DNA of 54,043 bases. It comes from Mycobacterium sp. (GTDB lineage: Bacteria > Actinomycetota > Actinomycetes > Mycobacteriales > Mycobacteriaceae). Made by a program: the position numbers and the translations under genes. A model generated the notes under the pieces. The model saw nothing but the letters and a program-made list of their open reading frames with translations. It did not search any database and had not been told where the DNA came from. Location of the stretch: contig JAGYKK010000020.1 of assembly GCA_018401645.1 (NCBI GenBank), positions 1 to 54,043 on the forward strand, in the 5' to 3' direction. Below are positions 11,422 through 19,562 of the stretch, piece by piece (the stretch's first letter is position 1; the number at the start of each line of letters is the position of its first letter).

Positions 11422-12480
11422 ATGCGACGTCTACTGTTTCCGCTGACCGCACTGCTCTCGGCGATGATCCTGGTGGCCGGGTGTTCGAACGGTCCCGGGG
11501 GCCGCGGGGGCGAGAAACGCCCGGCGTCGGCCGCGGTGGTTGTGGTCTCGGGCGGTGACGCCGTCAGTCCGTTCACCGCGCCCGATCAGGCCTGTGCCAC
11601 CGGCCTGGCCGCGGGCAACACATCCACCGCGATTCGCGAGTTCCTGCTCTCCAAGAAATACACCGTCTTCACCGCACCGGCCATGGCCGGTCGCGGGCAG
11701 GTGGTCGACCAGACCGGATTCGGTGCCTTCGGGGTGTGCCCGGTCACGCTGCCCGAGAACATGACTGTCAACTCCACCGGCAGCATCGACACCGCGGGCG
11801 AGCACCTGGCCCGGTTCATCAACTGGCTTGCCAGCGAAAAGGGTGTCACCGAGGTCGATTTCGTCGCCCACTCGATGGGCGGCCTGTACTCGCGGGCGGC
11901 AATCCGGGTGCTGGCCACCACCGGCAGCACGGTCAAGATCCGCTCGCTGACCACCATCGGCACGCCGTGGCAGGGGTCCTACATCGGCGACTTCGCCAAC
12001 GATGCGGTCACCCTCAACGACTGCCTCGGGGACACGTTCTGCCAGACCGCGATGAAAGAGGGAAAGGCCGCGGTACAGCGCACCGTGTCGGGGTCGGGCC
12101 GCGAGGTCAGCCAGCCGTTCCTGATGGGACCGGGCGGCTGGAACGAGTTCCAGTCTGGCGTGCTGGACAGCATCCCGGTGGTGCTCATCGCCGGCAACGA
12201 GTTCACCAAGGACGGCCAGGTGAACTCCGCCGTCTGGCCAAATGACGGCATCGTGGCATTGCAGAGCGCGCTGGCTAAGAGCATCAGCGACCCGGTCCTG
12301 CCGCACCGGCGCTGCCACACCTTCGACAACACCCACTCGATCTTCGTATCCAACGCCGCCGGCCTGGAGTGGAAGACCGCGCTGACGTGGAATCCCGAGG
12401 TGATGGAAGTTCTGCACCAGGCCATCGAGGCCGCTCCGACGGCGATGACGACGGCCAACCGCGAGGGCTGCCCGGCTTAG
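11422..12480 (+). CDS. Exported alpha/beta-hydrolase lipoprotein (lipase class 2-like)
   Basis: This is a predicted secreted lipase/esterase-like hydrolase of 352 residues. The frame is open far upstream, but the first sensible start is ATG 11422: it gives a short basic N-terminus, a hydrophobic core and a lipobox LVAG-Cys21, so the mature protein is probably lipid-anchored. The nucleophile elbow is AHSMGG (Ser151). Further landmarks are TTIGTPWQGS, the ND of VWPNDGIV as a possible acid residue, and THSIF carrying a likely catalytic His. Conserved Cys pairs (CLGDTFC) may form disulfides outside the cell. It sits between trpS and icd, where M. tuberculosis has the fragmentary Rv3337/Rv3338 hydrolase genes; here it is full length. 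The substrate is unknown. Confidence 0.85.
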   Translation: MRRLLFPLTALLSAMILVAGCSNGPGGRGGEKRPASAAVVVVSGGDAVSPFTAPDQACATGLAAGNTSTAIREFLLSKKYTVFTAPAMAGRGQVVDQTGFGAFGVCPVTLPENMTVNSTGSIDTAGEHLARFINWLASEKGVTEVDFVAHSMGGLYSRAAIRVLATTGSTVKIRSLTTIGTPWQGSYIGDFANDAVTLNDCLGDTFCQTAMKEGKAAVQRTVSGSGREVSQPFLMGPGGWNEFQSGVLDSIPVVLIAGNEFTKDGQVNSAVWPNDGIVALQSALAKSISDPVLPHRRCHTFDNTHSIFVSNAAGLEWKTALTWNPEVMEVLHQAIEAAPTAMTTANREGCPA

Positions 12481-12498
12481 TCGCCGACAGCCCTCAGA

Positions 12499-13737
12499 TC
12501 AGGCAAGCGCCCGGTTGAGATGCCTGGCCAGGGTGGCCAGGTACTGCTCGCTGGTCTCCCAGGGCTGATCAGGGCTGATCAGAATGGCCAGGTCCTTGGT
12601 CATGTGACCACCCTCGACGGCGGCGATGACCACCTCTTCGAGTTTGTGGGCAAACGCGATCACCTCGGGGGTGTTGTCGAGTTTGCCGCGATGTTCCAGC
12701 CCACGGGTCCAGGCGAAGATCGAGGCGATCGGATTGGTGGAGGTGGGCTTGCCCTGCTGATGCTGCCGGTAGTGCCGGGTGACGGTGCCGTGTGCGGCCT
12801 CCGCCTCGACGGTCTTGCCGTCCGGGGTCATCAGCACCGAGGTCATCAAGCCTAGCGAGCCGTAACCCTGGGCCACGATGTCGGACTGGACGTCGCCGTC
12901 GTAGTTCTTACACGCCCAGACGTAACCGCCCTCCCACTTCAAGCAGGAGGCCACCATGTCGTCGATGAGCCGATGTTCGTAGGTCAGCCCGCGGGAGTCG
13001 AACTCCGCCTGGTAACTCTCTTCGAAGATCCGCTGGAACTCGTCCTTGAACATGCCGTCGTAGGCCTTGAGAATGGTGTTCTTGGTGGACAGGTACACCG
13101 GATAGTTTTGCTCTAGCGCATAACTGAACGTCGAGTGCGCGAAATCCTGGATCGATTTCTTGAAGTTGTACATCCCCATCACGACGCCGCCGTCTTCGGG
13201 GATGCGCACCACCTCGTGCACCATCGGTTCGCTGCCGTCCTCGGGGGTGAAGGTCAGCGTCACCGTTCCGGGCCGGTCCACCTTGAAGTTGGTCGCCCGG
13301 TACTGGTCACCGAAGGCGTGGCGGCCGATGATGATCGGCTTGGTCCAGCCCGGAACCAGCCGAGGAACGTTGGAGATGACGATCGGGGCACGGAAGATCG
13401 TGCCGCCCAGAATGTTTCGGATAGTTCCGTTCGGCGACAGCCACATCTTCTTGAGCTTGAACTCCTCGACGCGGGCCTCATCGGGGGTGATGGTGGCGCA
13501 CTTGACGCCGACACCGTGCTTGAGGATGGCTTCCGCCGAGTCGATGGTGACCTGATCATCGGTGGCGTCGCGGTTCTCCATACCGAGGTCGTAGTAGTCC
13601 AGGTCGATGTCCAGGTGCGGCAGGATCAGGGTGTCCTTGATCAGCTTCCAGATGATCCGGGTCATCTCGTCGCCGTCGAGTTCGACGACGGTGCCTTCAA
13701 CCTTGATCTTCGGGCCGGTCTTGCGTCCGCTCGACAT
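12499..13737 (-). CDS. icd1: NADP-dependent isocitrate dehydrogenase Icd1
   Basis: This enzyme converts isocitrate to 2-oxoglutarate in the TCA cycle, reducing NADP+. It is of the eukaryote-like dimeric type (412 residues). Key segments are [31 protein letters not shown] with the substrate Ser/Asn/Arg, [20 protein letters not shown] with the metal-binding Asp residues, and [13 protein letters not shown] for cofactor binding. The frame runs further upstream to 13815, but ATG 13737 is preferred because GAAGGAGGA lies about a dozen bases before it and the protein then starts [13 protein letters not shown]. It ends 18 bases from the convergent hydrolase gene, and its promoter abuts the methionine riboswitch region. 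Confidence 0.96.
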   Translation of the reverse strand: MSSGRKTGPKIKVEGTVVELDGDEMTRIIWKLIKDTLILPHLDIDLDYYDLGMENRDATDDQVTIDSAEAILKHGVGVKCATITPDEARVEEFKLKKMWLSPNGTIRNILGGTIFRAPIVISNVPRLVPGWTKPIIIGRHAFGDQYRATNFKVDRPGTVTLTFTPEDGSEPMVHEVVRIPEDGGVVMGMYNFKKSIQDFAHSTFSYALEQNYPVYLSTKNTILKAYDGMFKDEFQRIFEESYQAEFDSRGLTYEHRLIDDMVASCLKWEGGYVWACKNYDGDVQSDIVAQGYGSLGLMTSVLMTPDGKTVEAEAAHGTVTRHYRQHQQGKPTSTNPIASIFAWTRGLEHRGKLDNTPEVIAFAHKLEEVVIAAVEGGHMTKDLAILISPDQPWETSEQYLATLARHLNRALA

Positions 13738-13864
13738 GTGAGTCGCCCATCCTCCTTCGCCTCGACGAGCGCTCGCTCGCGGCGCCAACATTACTAGGGC
13801 TGATCGAAGGGCCACGCTCCGACCGACTGGCCCGCCTCCCCTGGTGTGCGATAAGCTACGAGCC

Positions 13865-13983
13865 GGTCATGAGTGCCAGCGTCAAGCCCCGGCTTGCTGG
13901 CCGGCAACCCTCCAACCGCGGTGGGGTGCCCTGGGTGATGACCAGGTTGAGCAGCCGCCGCTGGCTGCCCGGCAAGCGCGGGT
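13865..13983 (+). ncRNA. SAM-IV riboswitch upstream of metC
   Basis: The 119 bases starting GGTCATGAGTGCCAGCG match the SAM-IV aptamer as known from mycobacterial metC leaders. It has the P1 arm GGTCATGAG, the CCAGCGTCAAGCCCCGGCTTGCTGG hairpin region, the core GCCGGCAACCCTCC, the closing GGTGATGACC, and a 3' hairpin (GAGCAGCC...GGCTGC) with the GGCAAGCGCGGGTC pseudoknot side. SAM binding is known to turn off downstream methionine-synthesis genes. It lies about 40 bases before the metC ATG, so translational control through the leader is plausible. Confidence 0.93.
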
Positions 13984-14024
13984 CCGCCATGACGGGCCCC
14001 ACGGTAGACAGGGATACCTAATTC

Positions 14025-15337
14025 ATGAGCAAACCCGTAGGCGTCATGAGCACCCCGGAAGCCCAGTGGTCATTCGAAACCAAACAGATCCACGCCGGCC
14101 AGGTCGCCGATCCCAGCACTCACGCCCGCGCCCTGCCGATTTATCAAACGACGTCCTACACCTTCGACAACACCGACCATGCCGCCGCATTGTTCGGCCT
14201 GGCCGAACCCGGCAACATCTACACCCGGCTGATGAACCCCACCACCGATGTCGTCGAAAAACGCATCGCCGCGCTCGAGGGCGGGGTGGCCGCACTGTTC
14301 CTGGCATCGGGGCAGGCCGCGGAAACCTTCGCGATCCTCAATATCGCCGGCACCGGTGATCACCTGGTGTCCAGCCCCCGGCTCTACGGTGGCACCTACA
14401 ACCTCTTCCACTACACGCTGCCCAAGCTGGGCATCGAGACCACCTTCGTCGATGACCCCGATGACCTGGATTCCTGGCGGGCGGCGGTTCGCCCCAACAC
14501 CAAGGCGTTCTACGCCGAGACAATCTCCAACCCGAAGATCGACATTCTCGACATCCCCGGCGTGTCTGAGGTGGCCCATGCCAGCGGGGTGCCGCTGATC
14601 GTGGACAACACCATCGCAACGCCGTATCTGATCCAGCCGATCTCCCACGGCGCCGACATCGTCGTGCACTCGGCTACCAAATACCTCGGCGGCCACGGCA
14701 CCGCCATCGCCGGGGTGATTGTCGACAGCGGTAACTTCGACTGGACCGGCGGGCGGTTTCCCGGATTCACCGAACCGGACCCCAGCTATCACGGCGTGGT
14801 CTTCGCCGACCTGGGCGCACCGGCTTATGCACTCAAGGCCAGGGTCCAGCTGCTGCGTGACCTCGGTTCGGCCGCAGCACCGTTCAACGCCTTCCTGATC
14901 GCCCAGGGTCTGGAGACGCTGAGCCTGCGGATCGAACGCCATGTGGCCAACGCCCTGAAGGTCGCCGAGTTCCTGGACGGCCGCGACGAGGTGAGTACGG
15001 TCAACTACGCCGGGCTGCCCGGTTCGCCGTGGCATGCGCGGGCAAAAAAGCTGGCCCCCAAGGGAACCGGCGCGGTGCTGTCCTTCGAACTGGCAGGCGG
15101 AATCGAAGCCGGGAAGGCGTTCGTCAATGGTTTCCGACTGCACAGCCATGTCGCCAATATCGGTGACGTCCGCTCCCTGGTGATCCACCCGGCCTCGACC
15201 ACCCACCAGCAACTGTCTGCCGCTGAACAACGTGCCAGCGGGGTCACACCGGGCCTGGTCCGACTGGCGGTCGGCCTGGAGGGTATCGCCGACATCACCG
15301 CCGACCGCGCGGCTTCACGGCTGCGGCGGGCCGTTGA
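14025..15337 (+). CDS. metC: O-acetylhomoserine sulfhydrylase MetC/MetY, frameshift near 3' end
   Basis: This PLP enzyme of the Cys/Met metabolism family makes homocysteine from O-acetylhomoserine and sulfide (Rv3340 counterpart). PLP-binding Lys219 is in [18 protein letters not shown], with YGGTYNLF and the [12 protein letters not shown] loop earlier. The uninterrupted frame runs straight into metA and appears as a 711-residue fusion, which is an artefact of an indel near 15300-15310. The native tail (GFTAAAGR) lies one frame over and stops with TGA at 15335-15337. ATG 14025 is used; ATG 14046 is an alternative. The SAM-IV element directly upstream should lower its expression when SAM is plentiful. 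Confidence 0.92.
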
Positions 15338-15348
15338 GGGACCCCGAC

Positions 15349-16421
15349 ATGACCCTCTCTCCGACGAGCGTCTGAGCGCCGCGACCCTGCCAGCCGAGGG
15401 TGCCATTGGCATCGTTGATATCGGACCGCTGACTTGCGAGAACGGCGCGGTCATCGACGATGTCTCGATCGCGGTGCAACGTTGGGGCGAGTTGTCCCCC
15501 AACTGCGACAACGTGGTCGTCGTGCTGCATGCCCTCACCGGGGACTCCAACGTCGAAGGCTGGTGGATCGCTACCTGGCGCACCGATCGACAATTAACCG
15601 GTGGTGCGCGGTCGCAACCAACGTCCTGGGTGGGTGCCGTGGATCCACCGGGCCCGGTTCATAACGCGACGAAAACCTGGGGTTACGGTTTCGATGATCA
15701 CGCCCGCGATCAGGTCGGAGTCGCCGACGTTGCCGCACTCGACGGCACTCGGTGTCACCGAGGTCGCCGCCGTCGTGGGCGGTTCCATGGGCGGGGCGCG
15801 GGTCTGAGTGGGATGATCGCTACCCGAGCGGGTGCGTTCGGCACTGGTGCTGGCGGTGGGGGCACGGGCGACCGCCGACCAGATCGGCACCCAGAGCTCA
15901 GATCGCGGTGCGATCACCTCCGATCCGAACTGCGGCGGAACTACTACCAGCGATCGCCTCCGGATCGGCTTGGCGCTGGCGCGTCGGTTCGTCAATTCGA
16001 CCTACCGCGGCGAACTGACCACACCCGGTTCGGCAACGACGTATTGTGGGCGCCGAAGATCCGATGTGTCCGGCGAAGGCTACGCGGTGCAGAGTTACTC
16101 TGGAGTATCAGGGGTGCCAAGTTGCTGATCGGTTCGACGCCGGCAGCTGCGTGGCCCTGACCGAAACTCTGTCCAATCACGACGTCGGCCGTGGCGGGCC
16201 GCTGCCGCCCTGCGGTCGTGCGCAATCCGGTGGTGGTCGGCGGGATCACTCGACCGGCTCTACCCGCTGCGGCTTCAGTCCGAACTTGCCGAGCTGCTAC
16301 CCGGATGCACCAGCCTGAAGGTCGTCGAGCGAACTACGGTCACGGTTTCCTGCTGGAGATCGATGCCGTGGGCGAGTTGATCCGCCAGACGCTGACTCTG
16401 GCCACCGACGGACGCCCATGA
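15349..16421 (+). pseudogene. metA: Homoserine O-acetyltransferase MetA/MetX, multiply frameshifted
   Basis: The underlying gene encodes the alpha/beta-hydrolase-fold enzyme that acetylates homoserine, the step before MetC. Recognisable pieces, in order and in changing frames, are: MTLSP at 15349; [67 protein letters not shown] (nucleophile Ser); [56 protein letters not shown]; and [27 protein letters not shown], ending at 16421. The His-containing YGHDGF motif appears as NYGHGF. At least eight frame changes and several odd substitutions occur. In mycobacteria metA is needed for methionine synthesis, so sequence error is likelier than real decay. It starts 12 bases after metC and ends overlapping the methyltransferase ATG. 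Confidence 0.75.
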
Positions 16422-17172
16422 ACGATCCGCGGCGCGAACGCTCGCTGTCCTTCGGATCGGAGGCCGCCGCCTATGAACGGGGCCGACCCTCCTATCCACC
16501 GGAGGTCGCCGACTGGCGCTGCTCGCGCCAACCGGCGACTGGGACGCCCGCGACGTTCTCGACCTCGGCGCCGGTACCGGCAAGCTGACCACTCGGCTGG
16601 TCGAGCGGGGCCTGCGGGTATCGCGGTGATCCCATCGCCGAGATGCTTGACATGCTCCGCGGTGCCCCCGCCTGACAATTTCCGCCCTGCTCGGCTCGGC
16701 CGAGCAGATTCCGCTGCCCGATTCACACGTCGACGCGGTGCTGGTGGCCCAGGCGTGGCACTGGTTCGACGCCGATCGCGCGGCGGCCGAAGTGGCTCGC
16801 GTGCTGTGCATCTGGCGGGCGCCCGGGGTGCTGTGGAACACCCGCGATGAACGCTCCGGCCCGGCTTGGGTCGTGCTGACTGGCGACTGTCGGCCACGAG
16901 CACGACCGGGACAACGCCACGGTGGATCTGCCGGAGACCTTCACTGACGTGGCGACCCATCAGGTGCGGTGGATCAACTACATCACCCCGCAGGCATTGA
17001 TCGACTACGTCGCCTCCCGCAGTTACTGCATCACCTCTCCCGCCGACGTGCGCGCCCGCACCCTCGAGGAAGTCCGCGAACTGCTGGCTACCCACCCATC
17101 ACTGGCCGGCGCGACCGGGCTGGCACTGCCCTGTGTCACAGCGTCAGGGCCACCCTGAACGCGAAGTCGTAA
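16418..17172 (+). pseudogene. Class I SAM-dependent methyltransferase (Rv3342-like), multiply frameshifted
   Basis: The ATG overlaps the metA stop (ATGA at 16418). The protein begins MNDPRRERSLSFGSEAAAYERGRPSYPPE. In shifted frames it then shows the SAM-binding glycine motif DVLDLGAGTGKLTTRLVERG, the acidic post-II region AEQIPLPDSHVDAVLVAQAWHWFD, and the late segment LPETFTDVATHQVRWINYITPQALIDYVASRSY. It ends VRATLNAKS at 17172. This is the methyltransferase 11 family, about 250 residues, equivalent to Rv3342. Its substrate is unknown; position after metC-metA may simply tie it to SAM supply. Several indels break the frame, in the same error-rich block as metA. Confidence 0.75.
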
Positions 17173-17250
17173 CCCGCTCAGCTAGTTCCCAGCGGGTCAC
17201 CGCTCAGCTAGTTCCCAGCGGGTCACCGCTCAGCTAGTTCCCAGCGGGTC
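17173..17250. repeat. Triplicated 26-bp hairpin unit between convergent genes
   Basis: Three exact tandem copies of a 26-base unit (CGCTCAGCTAGTTCCCAGCG + GGTCAC) begin at 17175, 17201 and 17227. Each unit can fold as CCGCT / AGCGG around CAGCTAGTTCCC. The last copy encodes the final residues and TGA (17230-17232) of the minus-strand DUF3017 gene, so the 3' end of that gene has been copied outward. The position between two convergent stops makes a repeated bidirectional terminator plausible. Confidence 0.88.
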
Positions 17251-17492
17251 GATGGTGAAGGCGATGTAGACCACCGCGGCGCAGACCGCCGACATGGTGG
17301 CGAAGTCAAGGCGTTTGGAGCGCACCGCCAGCAGACCGGCCTGCTCGTCGGGCAACCCCAGGCGAAGTCCCGCGGCCACCCCGACCCTGATCCCAATCAG
17401 CGCGCCGCGCCGCCAGAATCCGGCCGCCACCAACACGAACGCCAGGGTGAAAATGGCCGCGACCGTCAGGATACCGCTCGCAAAGTGGTCAT
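17230..17492 (-). CDS. Small DUF3017-type membrane protein (Rv3355c-like), 5' frameshift
   Basis: This is a short integral membrane protein of about 87 residues with three hydrophobic stretches: [37 protein letters not shown] (partly) and [15 protein letters not shown]. The natural start is the ATG overlapping the folD stop (17489-17492). A one-base loss near 17475 puts the first nine codons out of frame with the rest, so the unbroken frame only starts at 17436. The C-terminal DPLGTS and its stop lie in the third copy of the 26-bp repeat. Function is unknown; coupling to folD is conserved in mycobacteria. Confidence 0.7.
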
Positions 17493-18344
17493 CGAGCCGC
17501 TTCTGCCAGTTCCACCACGTTGCTCAGCAGGGGAAGTGCTCTCGGTCGCCCCGCCCGAGGCACCGCCCGGATTCGGCGACAGGTGCCCGGCGACGTCGCG
17601 CACCTGCGGTGCCACGTCGCCGGTGAGCTGGCCATCGACCCGACTGACCCCGACATCGACCACCGCGGCACCGGGACGCACCATGTCCGCGGTCAGCATA
17701 TGCGGCACCCCAGCGGCGGCGACGATGATGTCAGCCTGCCGGGTCAGGGCCGGCAAGTCGCGAGTTCCGGTGTGGCACAACGTCACCGTGGCATTTTCGG
17801 TGCGGCGGGTCAGGAGCAGCCCCAGCGGTCGGCCGACGGTGATACCACGACCGATCACCACCACGTGCGCACCGTCGATCTCGACACCAAAGCGCCGCAG
17901 CAGCGCCACGATGCCGAGCGGAGTACACGGCAGCGGCGCCCTCTCGCCGAGTACCAACCGACCCAGGTTGACCGGGTGCAGACCGTCGGCGTCCTTGGCC
18001 GGGTCGATGCGTTCCAGGGCGGCATTCTCATCAAGGTGGCGCGGCAACGGCAACTGCACGATGTACCCGGTACAGGCCGGGTCGGCGTTGAGTTCGTCGA
18101 TGGTGGCGTTGAGTTGTGCGGCGCTGACGTCGGCGGGCAGGTCGCGGCGAATCGAGGTGATCCCGACCCGCGCGCAGTCGGAATGCTTGCCGCGCACGTA
18201 GGCATGCGATCCGGGGTCGTCGCCGACCAGAACGGTGCCCAGTCCCGGCGTGCGCCCGGCGGCCGTCAACGCGGCCACGCGAGACGCGAGGTCGACGAAA
18301 ATCTCGTCCCGGGTGAGCTTGCCGTCCAGCGTTTGTGCGGGCAC
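17489..18344 (-). CDS. folD: Methylenetetrahydrofolate dehydrogenase/cyclohydrolase FolD, frameshift in last 25 codons
   Basis: FolD interconverts methylene-, methenyl- and formyl-tetrahydrofolate, supplying one-carbon units. Landmarks are [22 protein letters not shown] with the catalytic Tyr/Lys region, [26 protein letters not shown] and the NADP-binding [17 protein letters not shown]. At the C-terminus the expected [11 protein letters not shown] runs one frame over, so an indel near 17545-17560 is needed. The undisturbed frame instead runs on to 17466 with an unrelated tail. The stop overlaps the ATG of the DUF3017 gene. FolD is essential in many bacteria, so the indel is probably an error. 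Confidence 0.93.
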
Positions 18345-18360
18345 GGCCTACATTGTGCCT

Positions 18361-19557
18361 ATGGACAACGCTCCGGATGTGTTCAGCCCGGCGAAACTGG
18401 GTCCCATCACCCTTCGCAACCGTGTCATCAAAGCGGCCACGTTCGAGGGCCGCACCCCCGACGCGCTGGTCACCGACGACCTGATCGCCTTCCACCGGAC
18501 CATCGCCGCCGGCGGGGTGGGCATGAGCACCGTCGCGTACTGCGCGGTCAGTCCCGGCGGGCGCACCGATGGCAAGCAACTGTGGATGCGGCCCGAGGCA
18601 CTCGACGGATTGCGGCGCCTGACCGACGCCGTGCATTCCGAGGGTGCGGCGATCAGCGCTCAGATCGGCCACGCGGGTCCGGTGGCCAACGCCGCGTCCA
18701 ACAAGGCCAAGGCTTTGGCTCCGGTGCGGTTCTTCAACCCGATCGGGATGCGCTTCGCCAAACACGCCGGCCGTGAGGACATCGCCGAGGTGATCGCCGC
18801 ACACGCGACTGCGACGCGCCTGGCCATTGAGGCGGGGTTCGACGCGGTGGAGATCCACCTCGGTCACAACTATCTGGCCAGTTCGTTTCTGTCGCCGTTG
18901 ATCAACCGGCGCACCGATGACTTCGGTGGATCGTTGGAGAACCGCGCCAAGGTGGCACGGGGCATCGCGCTGGCGGTGCGCCGCGAATCCGAACGCGACG
19001 GCCCGGCACCGATCGCCGTCACGGCCAAGCTGAACATGACCGACGGGGTGCGCGGCGGCATCCCGATCGAGGAGGCGCTGCAGACCGCGCGCTGGCTGCA
19101 GGACGACGGTGCACTCGACGCCCTGGAACTGACGGCGGGTAGTTCGCTGGTCAACCCGATGTACCTGTTCCGCGGCGACTCACCCATCAAGGAGTTCGCC
19201 GCCGCATTTCCCCCGCCGCTGCGATGGGGCATGCGGTTGACCGGCAAGAAGTTTCTCCGGGAGTACCCCTACCGAGACGCCTTCCTGCTGCGCGACGCCG
19301 AGCGGTTCCGTGCCGAACTGACGATGCCGCTGATCCTGCTGGGCGGGATCACCAACCGGGCGACCATGGACAAGGCGATGGCGGAGGGTTTCGATTTCGT
19401 CGCGATGGGCCGGGCACTGCTGGCCGAACCGGACCTGATCAACCGCATCCGGGCCGACGACGATCAGAATTCGGTGCGCTCGATGTGCAACCACTGCAAC
19501 AAGTGCATGCCGACCATCTACACCCGAACACGGTGTGTGGTGACGGGCGGCCCCTAA
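18361..19557 (+). CDS. NADH:flavin oxidoreductase of the old yellow enzyme / 2,4-dienoyl-CoA reductase-like family
   Basis: This FMN-dependent TIM-barrel reductase (398 residues) is the Rv3359 counterpart. It starts at ATG 18361, 16 bases from the divergent folD start region. Family features include LGPITLRNRVIKAATFEG, AQIGHAGPVAN, HLGHNYLASSFLSPLINRRTDDFGGSLENRAK and the FMN phosphate-binding LLGGITN and VAMGRALLAEPDL. The C-terminus carries CNHCNKCMPTIYTRTRC, four Cys resembling the 4Fe-4S ligands of 2,4-dienoyl-CoA reductase. The FAD/NADPH domain that follows in that enzyme is missing. The substrate is unknown; an enoyl or enone reductase role is a family-level inference. Confidence 0.88.
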   Translation: MDNAPDVFSPAKLGPITLRNRVIKAATFEGRTPDALVTDDLIAFHRTIAAGGVGMSTVAYCAVSPGGRTDGKQLWMRPEALDGLRRLTDAVHSEGAAISAQIGHAGPVANAASNKAKALAPVRFFNPIGMRFAKHAGREDIAEVIAAHATATRLAIEAGFDAVEIHLGHNYLASSFLSPLINRRTDDFGGSLENRAKVARGIALAVRRESERDGPAPIAVTAKLNMTDGVRGGIPIEEALQTARWLQDDGALDALELTAGSSLVNPMYLFRGDSPIKEFAAAFPPPLRWGMRLTGKKFLREYPYRDAFLLRDAERFRAELTMPLILLGGITNRATMDKAMAEGFDFVAMGRALLAEPDLINRIRADDDQNSVRSMCNHCNKCMPTIYTRTRCVVTGGP

Positions 19558-19562
19558 GCTCT

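Noticed and set aside
14025..16160. A 711-residue MetC-MetA fusion enzyme
   Set aside because: Native MetC stop and MetA start occur in other frames 12 bases apart; the fused frame exists only because of indels and degenerates after the junction.
15349..17172. Genuine methionine auxotrophy through loss of metA
   Set aside because: Not accepted as such, since essential genes elsewhere in the window show the same kind of damage; sequence error is more likely.
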